NCBI GenBank assembly: GCA_942492205.1
Contig: CALODT010000001.1
Location: forward strand, 1,426,001 to 1,490,000
Reading direction: 5' to 3'
Length of the DNA stretch: 64,000 nucleotides
Source of the DNA: UBA1847 sp942492205
GTDB lineage: Bacteria; Pseudomonadota; Gammaproteobacteria; Steroidobacterales; Woeseiaceae
Shown: positions 8,325 to 17,102 of the stretch, one piece after another
Layout: every line of letters starts with the position of its first letter
Numbering within the stretch: position 1 is the stretch's first letter
Made by a program: the position numbers and the translations under genes
The notes under the pieces: generated by a model
Databases searched by the model: none
What the model saw: the letters and a program-made list of their open reading frames with translations, nothing else
What the model was told of the DNA's origin: nothing

Positions 8325-9641
8325 TTGTTTGAAAGACCGCAGAGTGGCGAGCGCGCCGTCCTCGTCCACGCGAGTTCCGAAGGACTACCCGATCTAGCAG
8401 AACGCGAGGAGTTTGCCGAGCTGGCACGCTCGGCGGGCGCTGTGATCGTGGGCGAGCTAATGAGTGCCCGCAAGCAGCCCGACGCCCGCACGTTTATCGG
8501 CAAGGGCAAGGTCGGCGAGCTTAAAGAGCTGATTGCCGGCAACGACGCTGAACTGGTGATTTCTTCGGCGGCGCTGAGCCCCAGCCAGGAGCGCAATCTC
8601 GAGCGCCTGCTGTGTTGCCGGGTACTGGATCGTGCCGGCCTGATACTGGACATTTTCGCGCAGCGAGCGCGCAGCTTCGAGGGCAAATTGCAGGTCGAGC
8701 TGGCGCAGCTCCGCCACTTGTCGACCCGGCTCGTGCGTGGCTGGACTCACCTCGAGCGCCAGAAAGGCGGTATCGGGCTGAGAGGTCCCGGCGAGACCCA
8801 GCTGGAAACCGACCGTCGCCTCGTCGGCGACCGTATTCGACAACTGAAAGAGCGGCTCGAGAACGTTGACGCCAGGCGCACCATGAACCGACGAAACCGG
8901 GTACGTGCCGAAATTCCGACGGTCGCCCTGGTCGGCTACACCAACGCCGGCAAGTCGACGCTATTTAACGCGTTGACCAACGCCGATGTATACGTCGAGG
9001 ACAAGCTGTTCGCGACGCTGGACCCAACGGTACGTCGCCTGGACCTGCCGGAGGGTGAACATGTTGTTCTGGCAGATACCGTTGGTTTCGTGCGCGATCT
9101 GCCGCACGAGCTGATCGCGGCCTTCCGATCGACCTTGCAGGAGGCGAGGGAGGCGGATCTGATCCTGCACCTGATCGACGCCAGCGACCCCAATCGATGG
9201 CAGCGCGTGCGCCAGGTCAATTCGGTCTTGAAGGAGCTCGATGCCGACAAGGTACCGCAGATCCGGGTGTACAATAAGATCGACAAGCTGGACCGGCAGC
9301 CCCGCATCACCAATAATCGCAATGGAGAAGGACGCGCCGTCTGGCTTTCAGCGATTACGGGCGAGGGCATTCCCATGCTGAAGGATGCGATCGCGCGGCG
9401 CCTGCGCCAACAGACCGTAACCCGCGTTATTCACCTGTCACCTGCCCAGGGACGCGAACGGGCTAAACTATTTGAACTGGGAGCGGTCATCTCAGAGCAG
9501 GCGCTCGAAGAGGGCGGCTGGTCACTGGCGCTGAAAATGACTGAAAAGGACTTGCGGCGATTCCTAAAGCGTGAAAATCTCGCCGATCGAGACTTGGAAC
9601 CGTTGCCCGTTAAAAGACCGGCAACGGCGGCAAATGAATGA
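8325..9641 (+). CDS. hflX: Ribosome-associated GTPase HflX
   Basis: A 438-residue GTPase that splits stalled or heat-damaged 70S ribosomes. Seen: the N-terminal HflX domain with ISSAALSPSQERNLE, a glycine-rich linker GGIGLRGPGETQLETDRR, then the G domain with G1 GYTNAGKST, G3 DTVGF and G4 NKID. The start is TTG at 8325, chosen because of the AGGAGG site just upstream. It lies between hfq and hflK, as in E. coli, and its stop overlaps an upstream in-frame ATG of hflK. Confidence 0.96.
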   Translation: MFERPQSGERAVLVHASSEGLPDLAEREEFAELARSAGAVIVGELMSARKQPDARTFIGKGKVGELKELIAGNDAELVISSAALSPSQERNLERLLCCRVLDRAGLILDIFAQRARSFEGKLQVELAQLRHLSTRLVRGWTHLERQKGGIGLRGPGETQLETDRRLVGDRIRQLKERLENVDARRTMNRRNRVRAEIPTVALVGYTNAGKSTLFNALTNADVYVEDKLFATLDPTVRRLDLPEGEHVVLADTVGFVRDLPHELIAAFRSTLQEAREADLILHLIDASDPNRWQRVRQVNSVLKELDADKVPQIRVYNKIDKLDRQPRITNNRNGEGRAVWLSAITGEGIPMLKDAIARRLRQQTVTRVIHLSPAQGRERAKLFELGAVISEQALEEGGWSLALKMTEKDLRRFLKRENLADRDLEPLPVKRPATAANE

Positions 9642-9655
9642 GAAGCAAAGACATT

Positions 9656-10780
9656 ATGGCTTGGAATGAATCGGGAAACGGTAAAGACCCCTGGAAGCGC
9701 GATGGCGAAGAGCCTATTGAGCTCGACAAGATCGTGCAGGATTGGCAACGTCGCTTCAGCAGCCTGTTTGGCGGTAAGGGCGGTGGCTCAGGAGGCAGCG
9801 GCGGAGCTGGCGGTATTGTGCTGGTCGTGCTGCTGCTCGTGGCGTGGGGGCTGACCGGCTTTTACAGGGTTGACGAAGCCGAGCGCGGTATCGTGCAGCA
9901 GTTCGGAGCGTACGAGGAAACGACGTTGCCCGGACTGCATTGGCACTGGCCGTACCCGATTGAGACGGTGCAACTGGTCAATACCATTGCGATCTCCAAC
10001 TACGCGTATCGGACCGAAATGCTAACGGCCGATGAGCAATACGTGTTCATCGACATGGTCGTCCAGTACCGGCGCACGGATCCGGTCAATTACAGTTTCG
10101 AAGTGGTTGATCCCGATCAGACTTTGCAGGATGTCACCGAGAGTGCGTTGCGCGAGGTCGTGGGCACGACGATGCTCGATGTCCTGGTAACCGGCCGTCG
10201 CGATGAGATTGCATCAAGGACGCGCGAGGTGTTGCAGGCCACGATCGACCTCTATGGGGTAGGTATTACCGTTACGTCGATTTCGCTGGAAACGGTGAAC
10301 TATCCGCAAGCGGTGCAAGCTGCAGTCGATGATGCACAGAAAGCCCGTAATGACAGCGAACGTTTCGGTCTCGAAGCGGACGCCTACGCGAATGATGTTG
10401 TGCCAAAGGCGCGTGGTGAGGCAGTGCGAGTGCTTGAAGACGCGCGCGGTTACCGGGACCGGGTAATTGCGGATGCGCAAGGCGAGGCCGCACGCTTCGA
10501 AGCTTTGTTGACTGAGTACAAGAAGGCGCCGCGAGTCACACGGGATCGACTCTATATCGAGGCGATCGAAGAGGTCTATGCCAATTCCTCAAAGGTAATC
10601 GTCGACGCGCAGGGCAGTGGCAACATGATGTACCTGCCGCTCGACCAACTCATCAATCGGGAAAACCGTTCGACAGCCGGCGAGTCGAATCGGGCCGCGG
10701 ATTCGCAATCACCGCAGAGGTCCGGCGCGGAACTAACGGATACGGAAGAGGCTGCGCGTGAAAGGAGGATTCGACAGTGA
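9656..10780 (+). CDS. hflK: FtsH modulator subunit HflK
   Basis: A type II inner-membrane SPFH protein that joins HflC in the large complex that cages FtsH and restrains its proteolysis. The protein begins MAWNESGNGKDPW, the typical HflK N-terminus, so ATG 9656 is preferred over the in-frame ATG at 9638. A glycine-rich stretch is followed by one membrane helix (about residues 55-75, VLVVLLLVAWGLTGFY), then the SPFH/band-7 domain with RVDEAERGIVQQFG. The C-terminal tail is charged and variable. About 374 residues. hflC starts with a 4-nt ATGA overlap, implying coupled translation. Confidence 0.95.
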   Translation: MAWNESGNGKDPWKRDGEEPIELDKIVQDWQRRFSSLFGGKGGGSGGSGGAGGIVLVVLLLVAWGLTGFYRVDEAERGIVQQFGAYEETTLPGLHWHWPYPIETVQLVNTIAISNYAYRTEMLTADEQYVFIDMVVQYRRTDPVNYSFEVVDPDQTLQDVTESALREVVGTTMLDVLVTGRRDEIASRTREVLQATIDLYGVGITVTSISLETVNYPQAVQAAVDDAQKARNDSERFGLEADAYANDVVPKARGEAVRVLEDARGYRDRVIADAQGEAARFEALLTEYKKAPRVTRDRLYIEAIEEVYANSSKVIVDAQGSGNMMYLPLDQLINRENRSTAGESNRAADSQSPQRSGAELTDTEEAARERRIRQ

Positions 10781-11649
10781 ACAGTGCCAGATTTTCAGTC
10801 GTAGTTTTTGTCGGTCTTGCCTTCGTTGTGCTGGGATTGTCTGCGTTCACCGTGGACGAGCGCGAATTAGCCATCAAGCTGCAGTTAGGCCAGGTCGTTA
10901 AGTCTGACTACACCCCCGGACTCCATTTTAAATGGCCGATTGTGCAAAACGTTCGCAAGTTCCCGCGGCGTATCTTGACGATCAGCGACCGTCCGGATCG
11001 TATCTTCACGGCCGAGAATGAAGCCGTGCAGGTCGATTTCTTCGTCAAGTGGCGAATCATCGACCCGGTGCGCTACTACACGTCGACCGGCGGAGTCCTT
11101 AGCGCGGCTAACGGTCGACTCTCGGAGATCATCAAGAATGCGATCGTGACCGAGTTCGGCAAGCGTTCGGTGCGCGAGGCTATTTCGGTCGAGCGAGCCG
11201 AGCTCATGCGCGACATGCGGGTAACCGCAGCCGAGGCATCCGAGGATCTTGGCGTCAGTCTGATCGACTTTCGTGTGAAGCAGGTCGAGTTCATGGACGA
11301 GGTGCGAGATTCCGTTTACCGCCAGATGGACGCGGAGCGCAAGCGAATCGCTGCGGAGCGACGGGCCGAAGGTCGAGCTGCTGCGGAGGAGAAGCGTGCT
11401 GCTGCCGACAAGGCGCGAACGGTTATTCTCGCCGCCGCCTATCGCGAGAGCCAGGAAATCAAGGGTGAGGGTGACGCCAAGGCCGCCGAAATCTATGCGA
11501 GCGCTTACAACAAGGACCCGGAATTTTATGCCTTCTACCGCAGCATCGACGCGTACAGGAAGTCGGTGGGCAAGAACGGTGACGTGCTGATCCTCGATCC
11601 CAACAACGAGTTCTTCCGATACCTGAACCAATCGGATGGCGAAAGATAG
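10777..11649 (+). CDS. hflC: FtsH modulator subunit HflC
   Basis: A 290-residue partner of HflK. Seen: one N-terminal membrane helix (residues 5-22), the band-7 start VDERELAIKLQLGQV, a long coiled region RKRIAAERRAEGRAAAEEK and the conserved GEGDAKAAEIYASAY segment. The periplasmic SPFH ring controls access of FtsH to membrane substrates. The start codon overlaps the hflK stop by 4 nt. Confidence 0.96.
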   Translation: MNSARFSVVVFVGLAFVVLGLSAFTVDERELAIKLQLGQVVKSDYTPGLHFKWPIVQNVRKFPRRILTISDRPDRIFTAENEAVQVDFFVKWRIIDPVRYYTSTGGVLSAANGRLSEIIKNAIVTEFGKRSVREAISVERAELMRDMRVTAAEASEDLGVSLIDFRVKQVEFMDEVRDSVYRQMDAERKRIAAERRAEGRAAAEEKRAAADKARTVILAAAYRESQEIKGEGDAKAAEIYASAYNKDPEFYAFYRSIDAYRKSVGKNGDVLILDPNNEFFRYLNQSDGER

Positions 11650-11672
11650 TTAGTCATACCGGCGGCTAGGTC

Positions 11673-11864
11673 ATGCACTGGACTGAATTGTTGACGGCGC
11701 TGGCGCTGGTGTTTGTTATCGAGGGCATGCTGCCGTTTATTTCGCCTGCCCGGTATCGCCAGATGGTGGCCGAGGTTACGCGATTGAACGACAGCAGTAT
11801 CCGCACCGTCGGTCTGGTCGTTATGATCGTGGGTTTGTTGCTGCTGTACTTCGTGCGCGGCTGA
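11673..11864 (+). CDS. yjeT: DUF2065 small inner-membrane protein (YjeT)
   Basis: A 63-residue protein with two predicted membrane helices (about 5-22 and 42-60) joined by a charged loop. MHWTELLTALALVFVIEGM followed by PARYRQM is the DUF2065 pattern, and the position between hflC and purA is that of E. coli yjeT. Its biochemical role is unknown; conservation of the place suggests a link with HflKC. Confidence 0.88.
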   Translation: MHWTELLTALALVFVIEGMLPFISPARYRQMVAEVTRLNDSSIRTVGLVVMIVGLLLLYFVRG

Positions 11865-11901
11865 TGCCGGCCGCGTCTCAATACAGGTTAGCGGGAGAAT
11901 C

Positions 11902-13194
11902 ATGGGCAAGAACGTAGTTGTCATCGGTACTCAGTGGGGTGATGAAGGCAAGGGCAAGATTGTCGATCTTCTTACGGATCGGGCGGCTGCCGTGGCTCGC
12001 TTCCAGGGTGGACACAACGCAGGCCATACGCTGGTCATTGGCGGTGAGAAGACGGTCCTTCACCTGATTCCATCGGGGATCCTGCGTGACGGCGTGCAAT
12101 GCCTGATAGGCAATGGTGTTGTACTGGCGCTGGACGCACTCGTGACGGAGGCGGATGCGCTGATCGAAAATGGCGTGCCTGTCTATGAGCGCCTGCGAAT
12201 CAGTCCGAGCTGCCCGCTGATCCTGCCATCGCATGTCGCACTGGATGCGGCGAGAGAGCAGGCCAGGGGTGCCGGCGCTATCGGTACGACCGGTCGCGGC
12301 ATCGGGCCCGCTTACGAGGACAAGGTGGCGAGACGTGCACTGCGTGTATCCGACTTGTTCGTGCGTGAGAAATTTGCGTCTCGGCTGGGCGAAGTACTCG
12401 ACTACCATAATTTCCTGCTCAAGAACTACTTCAGGACGGACGCTGTCGATTTTACGAAAGTACTCGACGAGGCGCTTGCGTATGCCGAAATTGTCGCGCC
12501 CATCACGGCCGACATCACCCAGATCCTCCAGGACCTTGCCGATTCGGACAAGAGCATCCTGTTTGAAGGCGCACAGGGCACTCTGCTCGATATTGACCAC
12601 GGCACTTATCCGTTCGTTACGTCATCCAACACGGTAGCGGCGGCAGCCAGCAGCGGTACCGGTATCGGCCCGAGAAACCTCGATTACATTCTAGGCATCG
12701 TGAAGGCTTACACGACGCGCGTAGGCGCCGGCCCGTTTCCTACAGAGCTGTTTGACGATCAGGGCGCGCACCTCGCAAGGGTCGGTGCGGAGTTTGGCGC
12801 AACGACAGGTCGCCCCCGGCGCTGCGGCTGGTTCGATGCGGTCGCGCTGCGACGGTCGATCGTCAACAGCAGCGTGTCCGGTTTATGCGTCACCAAGCTC
12901 GATGTACTGGACGAACTCGAGACAATCCAGATATGCACCGGCTACGCGATTGACGGCAAGCCGATCCAGGGTGTGCCGGTCCTGGTCGATCGCTTTGCCG
13001 AATGCAAACCGATTTACGAGGAGTGGCCGGGATGGCAGGCGTCGACAGTCGGCATTACCGACTTCGACCAATTGCCGCAAAAAGCGCGCGATTACCTTGC
13101 GCGTATAGAGGAACTGGCCGGCGTGCCGATCGATATCATTTCGACGGGACCAGACCGAGAGCAGACGATCGTAAAAACGCATCCTTTCGAGTAG
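11902..13194 (+). CDS. purA: Adenylosuccinate synthetase
   Basis: A 430-residue enzyme joining IMP and aspartate with GTP to give adenylosuccinate, the first committed step to AMP. Seen: GTQWGDEGKGKIVDLL with the catalytic aspartate, GGHNAGHT, GTTGRGIGPAYEDK, the GTP loop TKLDVLD and the late STGPDREQTIV. Length is the same as in other bacteria (E. coli 432). Its last 59 bp overlap the 3' end of the convergent gene at 13136-15925. Confidence 0.98.
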   Translation: MGKNVVVIGTQWGDEGKGKIVDLLTDRAAAVARFQGGHNAGHTLVIGGEKTVLHLIPSGILRDGVQCLIGNGVVLALDALVTEADALIENGVPVYERLRISPSCPLILPSHVALDAAREQARGAGAIGTTGRGIGPAYEDKVARRALRVSDLFVREKFASRLGEVLDYHNFLLKNYFRTDAVDFTKVLDEALAYAEIVAPITADITQILQDLADSDKSILFEGAQGTLLDIDHGTYPFVTSSNTVAAAASSGTGIGPRNLDYILGIVKAYTTRVGAGPFPTELFDDQGAHLARVGAEFGATTGRPRRCGWFDAVALRRSIVNSSVSGLCVTKLDVLDELETIQICTGYAIDGKPIQGVPVLVDRFAECKPIYEEWPGWQASTVGITDFDQLPQKARDYLARIEELAGVPIDIISTGPDREQTIVKTHPFE

Positions 13195-15925
13195 CGAATC
13201 TCAAGGCTGCTACCAATGTCAGCATCGCCAGGAGCCAGGCACCTGTGGCGCCGCTCCCTCCACCACTGCTGCCGGTGCTGACCGCATTGGAGCGCACCGT
13301 GACCGACGCAGTTGCCGTGTCCGTCAACCCCCCGGCGTCCGTCACCTGCAACGCGAAGCGCAGCAGCGTGTCTGAATTGACCTCTGGCGCGGCAAACGTA
13401 GCCGTGCTGGAGTTTGCGCCGCTTAGCCCGACGGACGGGCCCAGTGTCTGCGACCAGGCGTAACTCAGGCTGTCGCCATCTGGGTCGTTCGAGCGGCTGC
13501 CGTCGAGCGTGACGGTCGAGCCCGATGTTACTGTCTGGCTGCTGCCTGCGACCGAGTTCGGTGCCCCATTCACACCGCTTCCGTCGACGATGTCGATGCG
13601 CAGGCTCGCCTGTGTTCCCAGCGCCGCGCCGTTCGCGTTGTTCAGCGTGAGCTCGATGAATTCGTCGGCCTCGGCGCTGCCATCATCGACAATCTCGTAT
13701 TCGATCCACTTGGGGTCCGCGTCACCGTCCGCCCAGCTCAGGGTGCCGCTCTGCGGGCCCGAATAGTCGCTGCCAGACAAGGCGCTTCCGCCGCTGACCT
13801 GGTAGTCGACCGACGCTGGGCCGCGTGCGCTGCGCAGTCGACTAACGACGGCGATTGCCTGGCCAAAACCACGTTCGGCTACCGATATTGTCGCTGCTGT
13901 GAATTGCAGTTCGGGTGAAGCGGCCGGGTCGCTGACGTAGACGCTTGCAATACTGGGCGCCGATAATGTCGCGCCGCCGGTCGGAGCGGAAAGACGAATC
14001 AGGAAGCGTTCCAGTCCTTCTGCATTACCGTCATTTATTGCCGCGACATCAATGACGCGATCGCTCGCGTCGCCGGCGCTCCAGCTGAGCGTACCGCTGC
14101 GTGCCACGACGTCATCTGCCGAGGCCGTTGCACTGATCAGTTCCCAATCAACGGCGACGTTACCCTGTGCGCCGCCTGTGCGTTGCACGACAATGTTGCC
14201 CGCTTGTGCCTCTTCCGCCGCAAATGAGGCCGCGGCAAAAGCGAGCGTGCCTTGCTGCACACTCAACGTATTGTCGGCGACGATGTAGAAGCCGCTGTCG
14301 ATATCGCTAATCAGGATGTTGCCGCTCGGAAGGAACGGGTAAGTCCCCCAGGCGCCGGGAAAGCCCACGCCATCCGAGGCCGGGTACGTATCGAAGCGGC
14401 CGGCTGACACCGGTACAGGCGCATTGGAGATATCGAGGATAGTCAGGCCGCGCGCGTAGTTAGACATGTAGTAACGGTTGCCACGCACGAAGCCGTTATG
14501 GTCGATGGCCGTTGTCGGCCCGGTCCAGGAACCGGCGAGGCTGGGCGCTGTAAGGTCGGCAAGCGAGAAGACACGCAAAGTCGTTCGCAGGCCGCGGTCA
14601 CGCTCATCAAGCTCGTCCTGCACGAACAAGTACTGTTTGTCTTCGGACCACCATCCCGAGTGGACGTAGTCGGCGTTATCGTAAGGTGTGCGACTCAGGC
14701 GTACCGGGTTCGACGGCGATGTCACGTCCCAGATGTCGACGGTGGACTCGTTGAAGTCGAAAAGTACGTCGCAGTAAGACGAGTTGCCGGCATTGATGCA
14801 TTGCGTGTCCTTACGCGCGTCGCTGACGCGCATCGATGCCGCGTCGTGCATGTACAGGCGGTCACCGCCCGGCTGCCCGCCCGGCGTTGCCGGTGTGCTG
14901 ACGAACGAGGGCGCTTGCGGATCACTGAGGTCGTAGCGGCGAAAACGTCCGTCACTCCTGTTCGGGCCCGCGAGAATCAGCGCGGGCGTCGCGTCGTCCA
15001 GCGGCAGGCCCGTGCTGAAATCAGTGCCGGTCAGGTAGACATTGTGAGCGGCGGCAAAGTCGCTTGCGTAGTTGAGTCGCGAGATACGCTGTGGCAAGTC
15101 GCGCAGGTCGATGATGACCAGGCCATCGGCGGCGTTATCCGCGGTTACGTAGGCGTAGGCGTGCCAGCGCCGTTCGACCGGGTGCCACGACTGGTAGACC
15201 TTGATGTCACGCCATGTCGTGGTTTGTCCGTCAACGAAACCGACCTCCCGCGGGCTCTCCGGGTCGCTGACGTCATAAACAGCTGTGCCGGTCGTGTAGC
15301 CAACGATCGCGTATTCGCGGTTGGTATTCAGGTCTACGAATCCCCAGATATCGGCGCCGCGAGCGCCCGGCGTGCGGTCGGCGATATGAGCGAGCAGGTC
15401 GACGTTGCTGCAGGGAAACACGCCGGCAAAACCGTTCGTGCAGTCCGTCGCCGCAGCGTTCACGGCAAGGCTCGCCTGTGATGCGAGCATCGCCTTGGTC
15501 CTGAGCGATGCCTCACGACCGATGCTCTTGCTGTCTGCGATGACGCGAAAGCCGCGTACGAGCAGCTCATCCGCGTATTCGACAGGGGCCCCGACGAGCG
15601 TTGTTTCGGCGCGACTGCGCACGGCAAACTGGTCGGCGCTGCGAAAACCGCCGCGCACGTCGATCGCGCCGCTCAGCAGGTAGACGACGTCTTCCGCATT
15701 GGCGAGTTTGTAGGTGCCTTCGGCAACTCGTATCTGGCCGTGCTTGCCCACCCGACGCAGTGCATAGTCGATCGTCCTGCATGGCGCTGCGGCGTCCTGG
15801 CAGGAGCCGGTGTCAACGCCATCCGCAGAGACGAGAAGCGGCGGTTCGTCGCTATCGGCGATGGCGACACCGTGAACAAAGGTAGCTGTTAACGCAAGCA
15901 GAGCGAGCGGAGGGAAGCGGGTCAT
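13136..15925 (-). CDS. Secreted choice-of-anchor B protein with Calx-beta and PKD-like domains
   Basis: A 929-residue secreted protein of unknown function. Seen: signal peptide 1-23; a short beta-helix-like start (about 28-95) with LLVSADGVDTGSC and CRTIDYALRR; a central region of about 160-550 with GFVDLNTNREYAIVGYTTG, which fits the choice-of-anchor B family, probably a beta-propeller; two Calx-beta-like units (555-665, 670-785); a PKD/REJ-like domain (786-885) with TLDGSRSNDPDGDSL; and a C-terminal GGGSGATG plus hydrophobic helix and arginine, like a GlyGly-CTERM sorting signal. The last 19 residues lie antisense to the end of purA, an unusual extension beyond the sorting signal. Cell-surface or exported location is inferred. 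Confidence 0.85.
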   Translation of the reverse strand: MTRFPPLALLALTATFVHGVAIADSDEPPLLVSADGVDTGSCQDAAAPCRTIDYALRRVGKHGQIRVAEGTYKLANAEDVVYLLSGAIDVRGGFRSADQFAVRSRAETTLVGAPVEYADELLVRGFRVIADSKSIGREASLRTKAMLASQASLAVNAAATDCTNGFAGVFPCSNVDLLAHIADRTPGARGADIWGFVDLNTNREYAIVGYTTGTAVYDVSDPESPREVGFVDGQTTTWRDIKVYQSWHPVERRWHAYAYVTADNAADGLVIIDLRDLPQRISRLNYASDFAAAHNVYLTGTDFSTGLPLDDATPALILAGPNRSDGRFRRYDLSDPQAPSFVSTPATPGGQPGGDRLYMHDAASMRVSDARKDTQCINAGNSSYCDVLFDFNESTVDIWDVTSPSNPVRLSRTPYDNADYVHSGWWSEDKQYLFVQDELDERDRGLRTTLRVFSLADLTAPSLAGSWTGPTTAIDHNGFVRGNRYYMSNYARGLTILDISNAPVPVSAGRFDTYPASDGVGFPGAWGTYPFLPSGNILISDIDSGFYIVADNTLSVQQGTLAFAAASFAAEEAQAGNIVVQRTGGAQGNVAVDWELISATASADDVVARSGTLSWSAGDASDRVIDVAAINDGNAEGLERFLIRLSAPTGGATLSAPSIASVYVSDPAASPELQFTAATISVAERGFGQAIAVVSRLRSARGPASVDYQVSGGSALSGSDYSGPQSGTLSWADGDADPKWIEYEIVDDGSAEADEFIELTLNNANGAALGTQASLRIDIVDGSGVNGAPNSVAGSSQTVTSGSTVTLDGSRSNDPDGDSLSYAWSQTLGPSVGLSGANSSTATFAAPEVNSDTLLRFALQVTDAGGLTDTATASVTVRSNAVSTGSSGGGSGATGAWLLAMLTLVAALRFATRKDAFLRSSALGLVPSK

Positions 15926-15953
15926 TTATCGAACCGGGTCTGGAATAAGTGCC

Positions 15954-15959
15954 TATAAT
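15954..15959 (+). promoter_or_regulatory. Putative -10 element upstream of the patatin-like gene
   Basis: A perfect TATAAT lies 42 bp before the GTG at 16002 in the 76-bp divergent gap. The -35 region is weak (no close TTGACA at 16-18 bp). It could drive the patatin-like gene. Confidence 0.33.
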
Positions 15960-16001
15960 AGCGGCTAAACACGCTCAACATCTCCCCCAGATTCGAATTC
16001 T

Positions 16002-17069
16002 GTGACATCGCACTGTTTGACATTCAGAGCGGGCGCCGGTGCGCTTGGCTCCATACGTACCCACGGCTTTGACATATCGTCGGTGGGCACTATTGCGGGG
16101 GCGTCGGGTGGCGCCAAGTGGCTGGTTCTGAGCCAGCTTGATCGAGCCATTCTCGCCAACTTCATGCCTGGCATGACCAGCCCGGTGCACCTGATTGGCT
16201 CGTCCATCGGCTCCTGGCGTTTCTCCTGCTACGCGCAACAAGACCCGGTAGCGGCCATCGAGCGCCTTGAGTACGCCTACCTCGAGCAAAGCTATTCGGA
16301 GAAGCCGGATATCCACGAAATCACCGCCAAGAGCCGAGAGATCCTGAACTTCGTGCTTGGCGACACCGGTGTCGATGAAATTCTCGGCAACCCGCTTTTC
16401 CGGATGCATGTCATGGCAGTTCGCAGTCGGCACGTCCTGGCCACAGAGTATCGTGGCCTGCTGGCGGCCGGGCTTATAACGGCGGCGGCGCTCAATGCCG
16501 TGAGTCGCAGGAGTCTCGGGCTGTTTTTCGAACGCGCGCTTTTTTTCGACAAGCGTGACGTGCCGCCGTTCTTCGATCTGGCTGGATTTCCGATTCAGCG
16601 TATCGAAATGTCCCGGGCGAATCTCGCCGATGCGGTCATTGCGACCGGTTCGATTCCACTCGTTCTGTCGGGTGTTCGCAATATTGCAGGCGCGACGCCC
16701 GGCGTCTATCGCGATGGCGGCGTCATCGACTACCACCTGGATCTGCCGCACAGCGCACGCGAACGCATCACGCTTTTCCCGCACTTTTACGAACGCATTG
16801 TGCCCGGCTGGTTCGACAAAAAGCTGAAGTGGCGCCGGCCGAGCCCCGGCAATGTCGATCGCACGATCCTAATCAGTCCTTCGCCCGAGTTCGTGTCTAC
16901 CTTGCCGCACGGCAAGATTCCGGACCGGACTGATTTCACACGCTACACGCCGGCAGAACGGGTTGCTGCCTGGCGCAATTGCGTTCAGGCCTGCGAGCGG
17001 CTGGCGGACGAATTCAACGAGGTTATGGTGAAGGATCAGCTGGCAGCACGTTTGCAGCCGCTGTGGTAA
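16002..17069 (+). CDS. Patatin-like phospholipase family protein
   Basis: A 355-residue predicted serine acyl hydrolase. The nucleophile elbow GASGG (near residue 33, in IAGASGGAKW) and the aspartate motif YRDGGVIDYH (near 234) form the patatin Ser-Asp dyad. RAGAGALGS near the N-terminus may serve as the glycine-rich oxyanion loop. No signal peptide is seen, so it should be cytoplasmic. The GTG start has no strong ribosome site and may be revised by a few codons. Substrate is unknown. The OPT gene follows by 33 bp, so they may share a transcript. Confidence 0.85.
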   Translation: MTSHCLTFRAGAGALGSIRTHGFDISSVGTIAGASGGAKWLVLSQLDRAILANFMPGMTSPVHLIGSSIGSWRFSCYAQQDPVAAIERLEYAYLEQSYSEKPDIHEITAKSREILNFVLGDTGVDEILGNPLFRMHVMAVRSRHVLATEYRGLLAAGLITAAALNAVSRRSLGLFFERALFFDKRDVPPFFDLAGFPIQRIEMSRANLADAVIATGSIPLVLSGVRNIAGATPGVYRDGGVIDYHLDLPHSARERITLFPHFYERIVPGWFDKKLKWRRPSPGNVDRTILISPSPEFVSTLPHGKIPDRTDFTRYTPAERVAAWRNCVQACERLADEFNEVMVKDQLAARLQPLW

Positions 17070-17102
17070 TCTGGCGCGAAAATAATAACAAGGGGACATG
17101 CG

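Noticed and set aside
14498..15481. Rightward open frame of 327 codons inside the large secreted-protein gene
   Set aside because: Antisense to clear domain sequence with a signal peptide; no motifs of its own.
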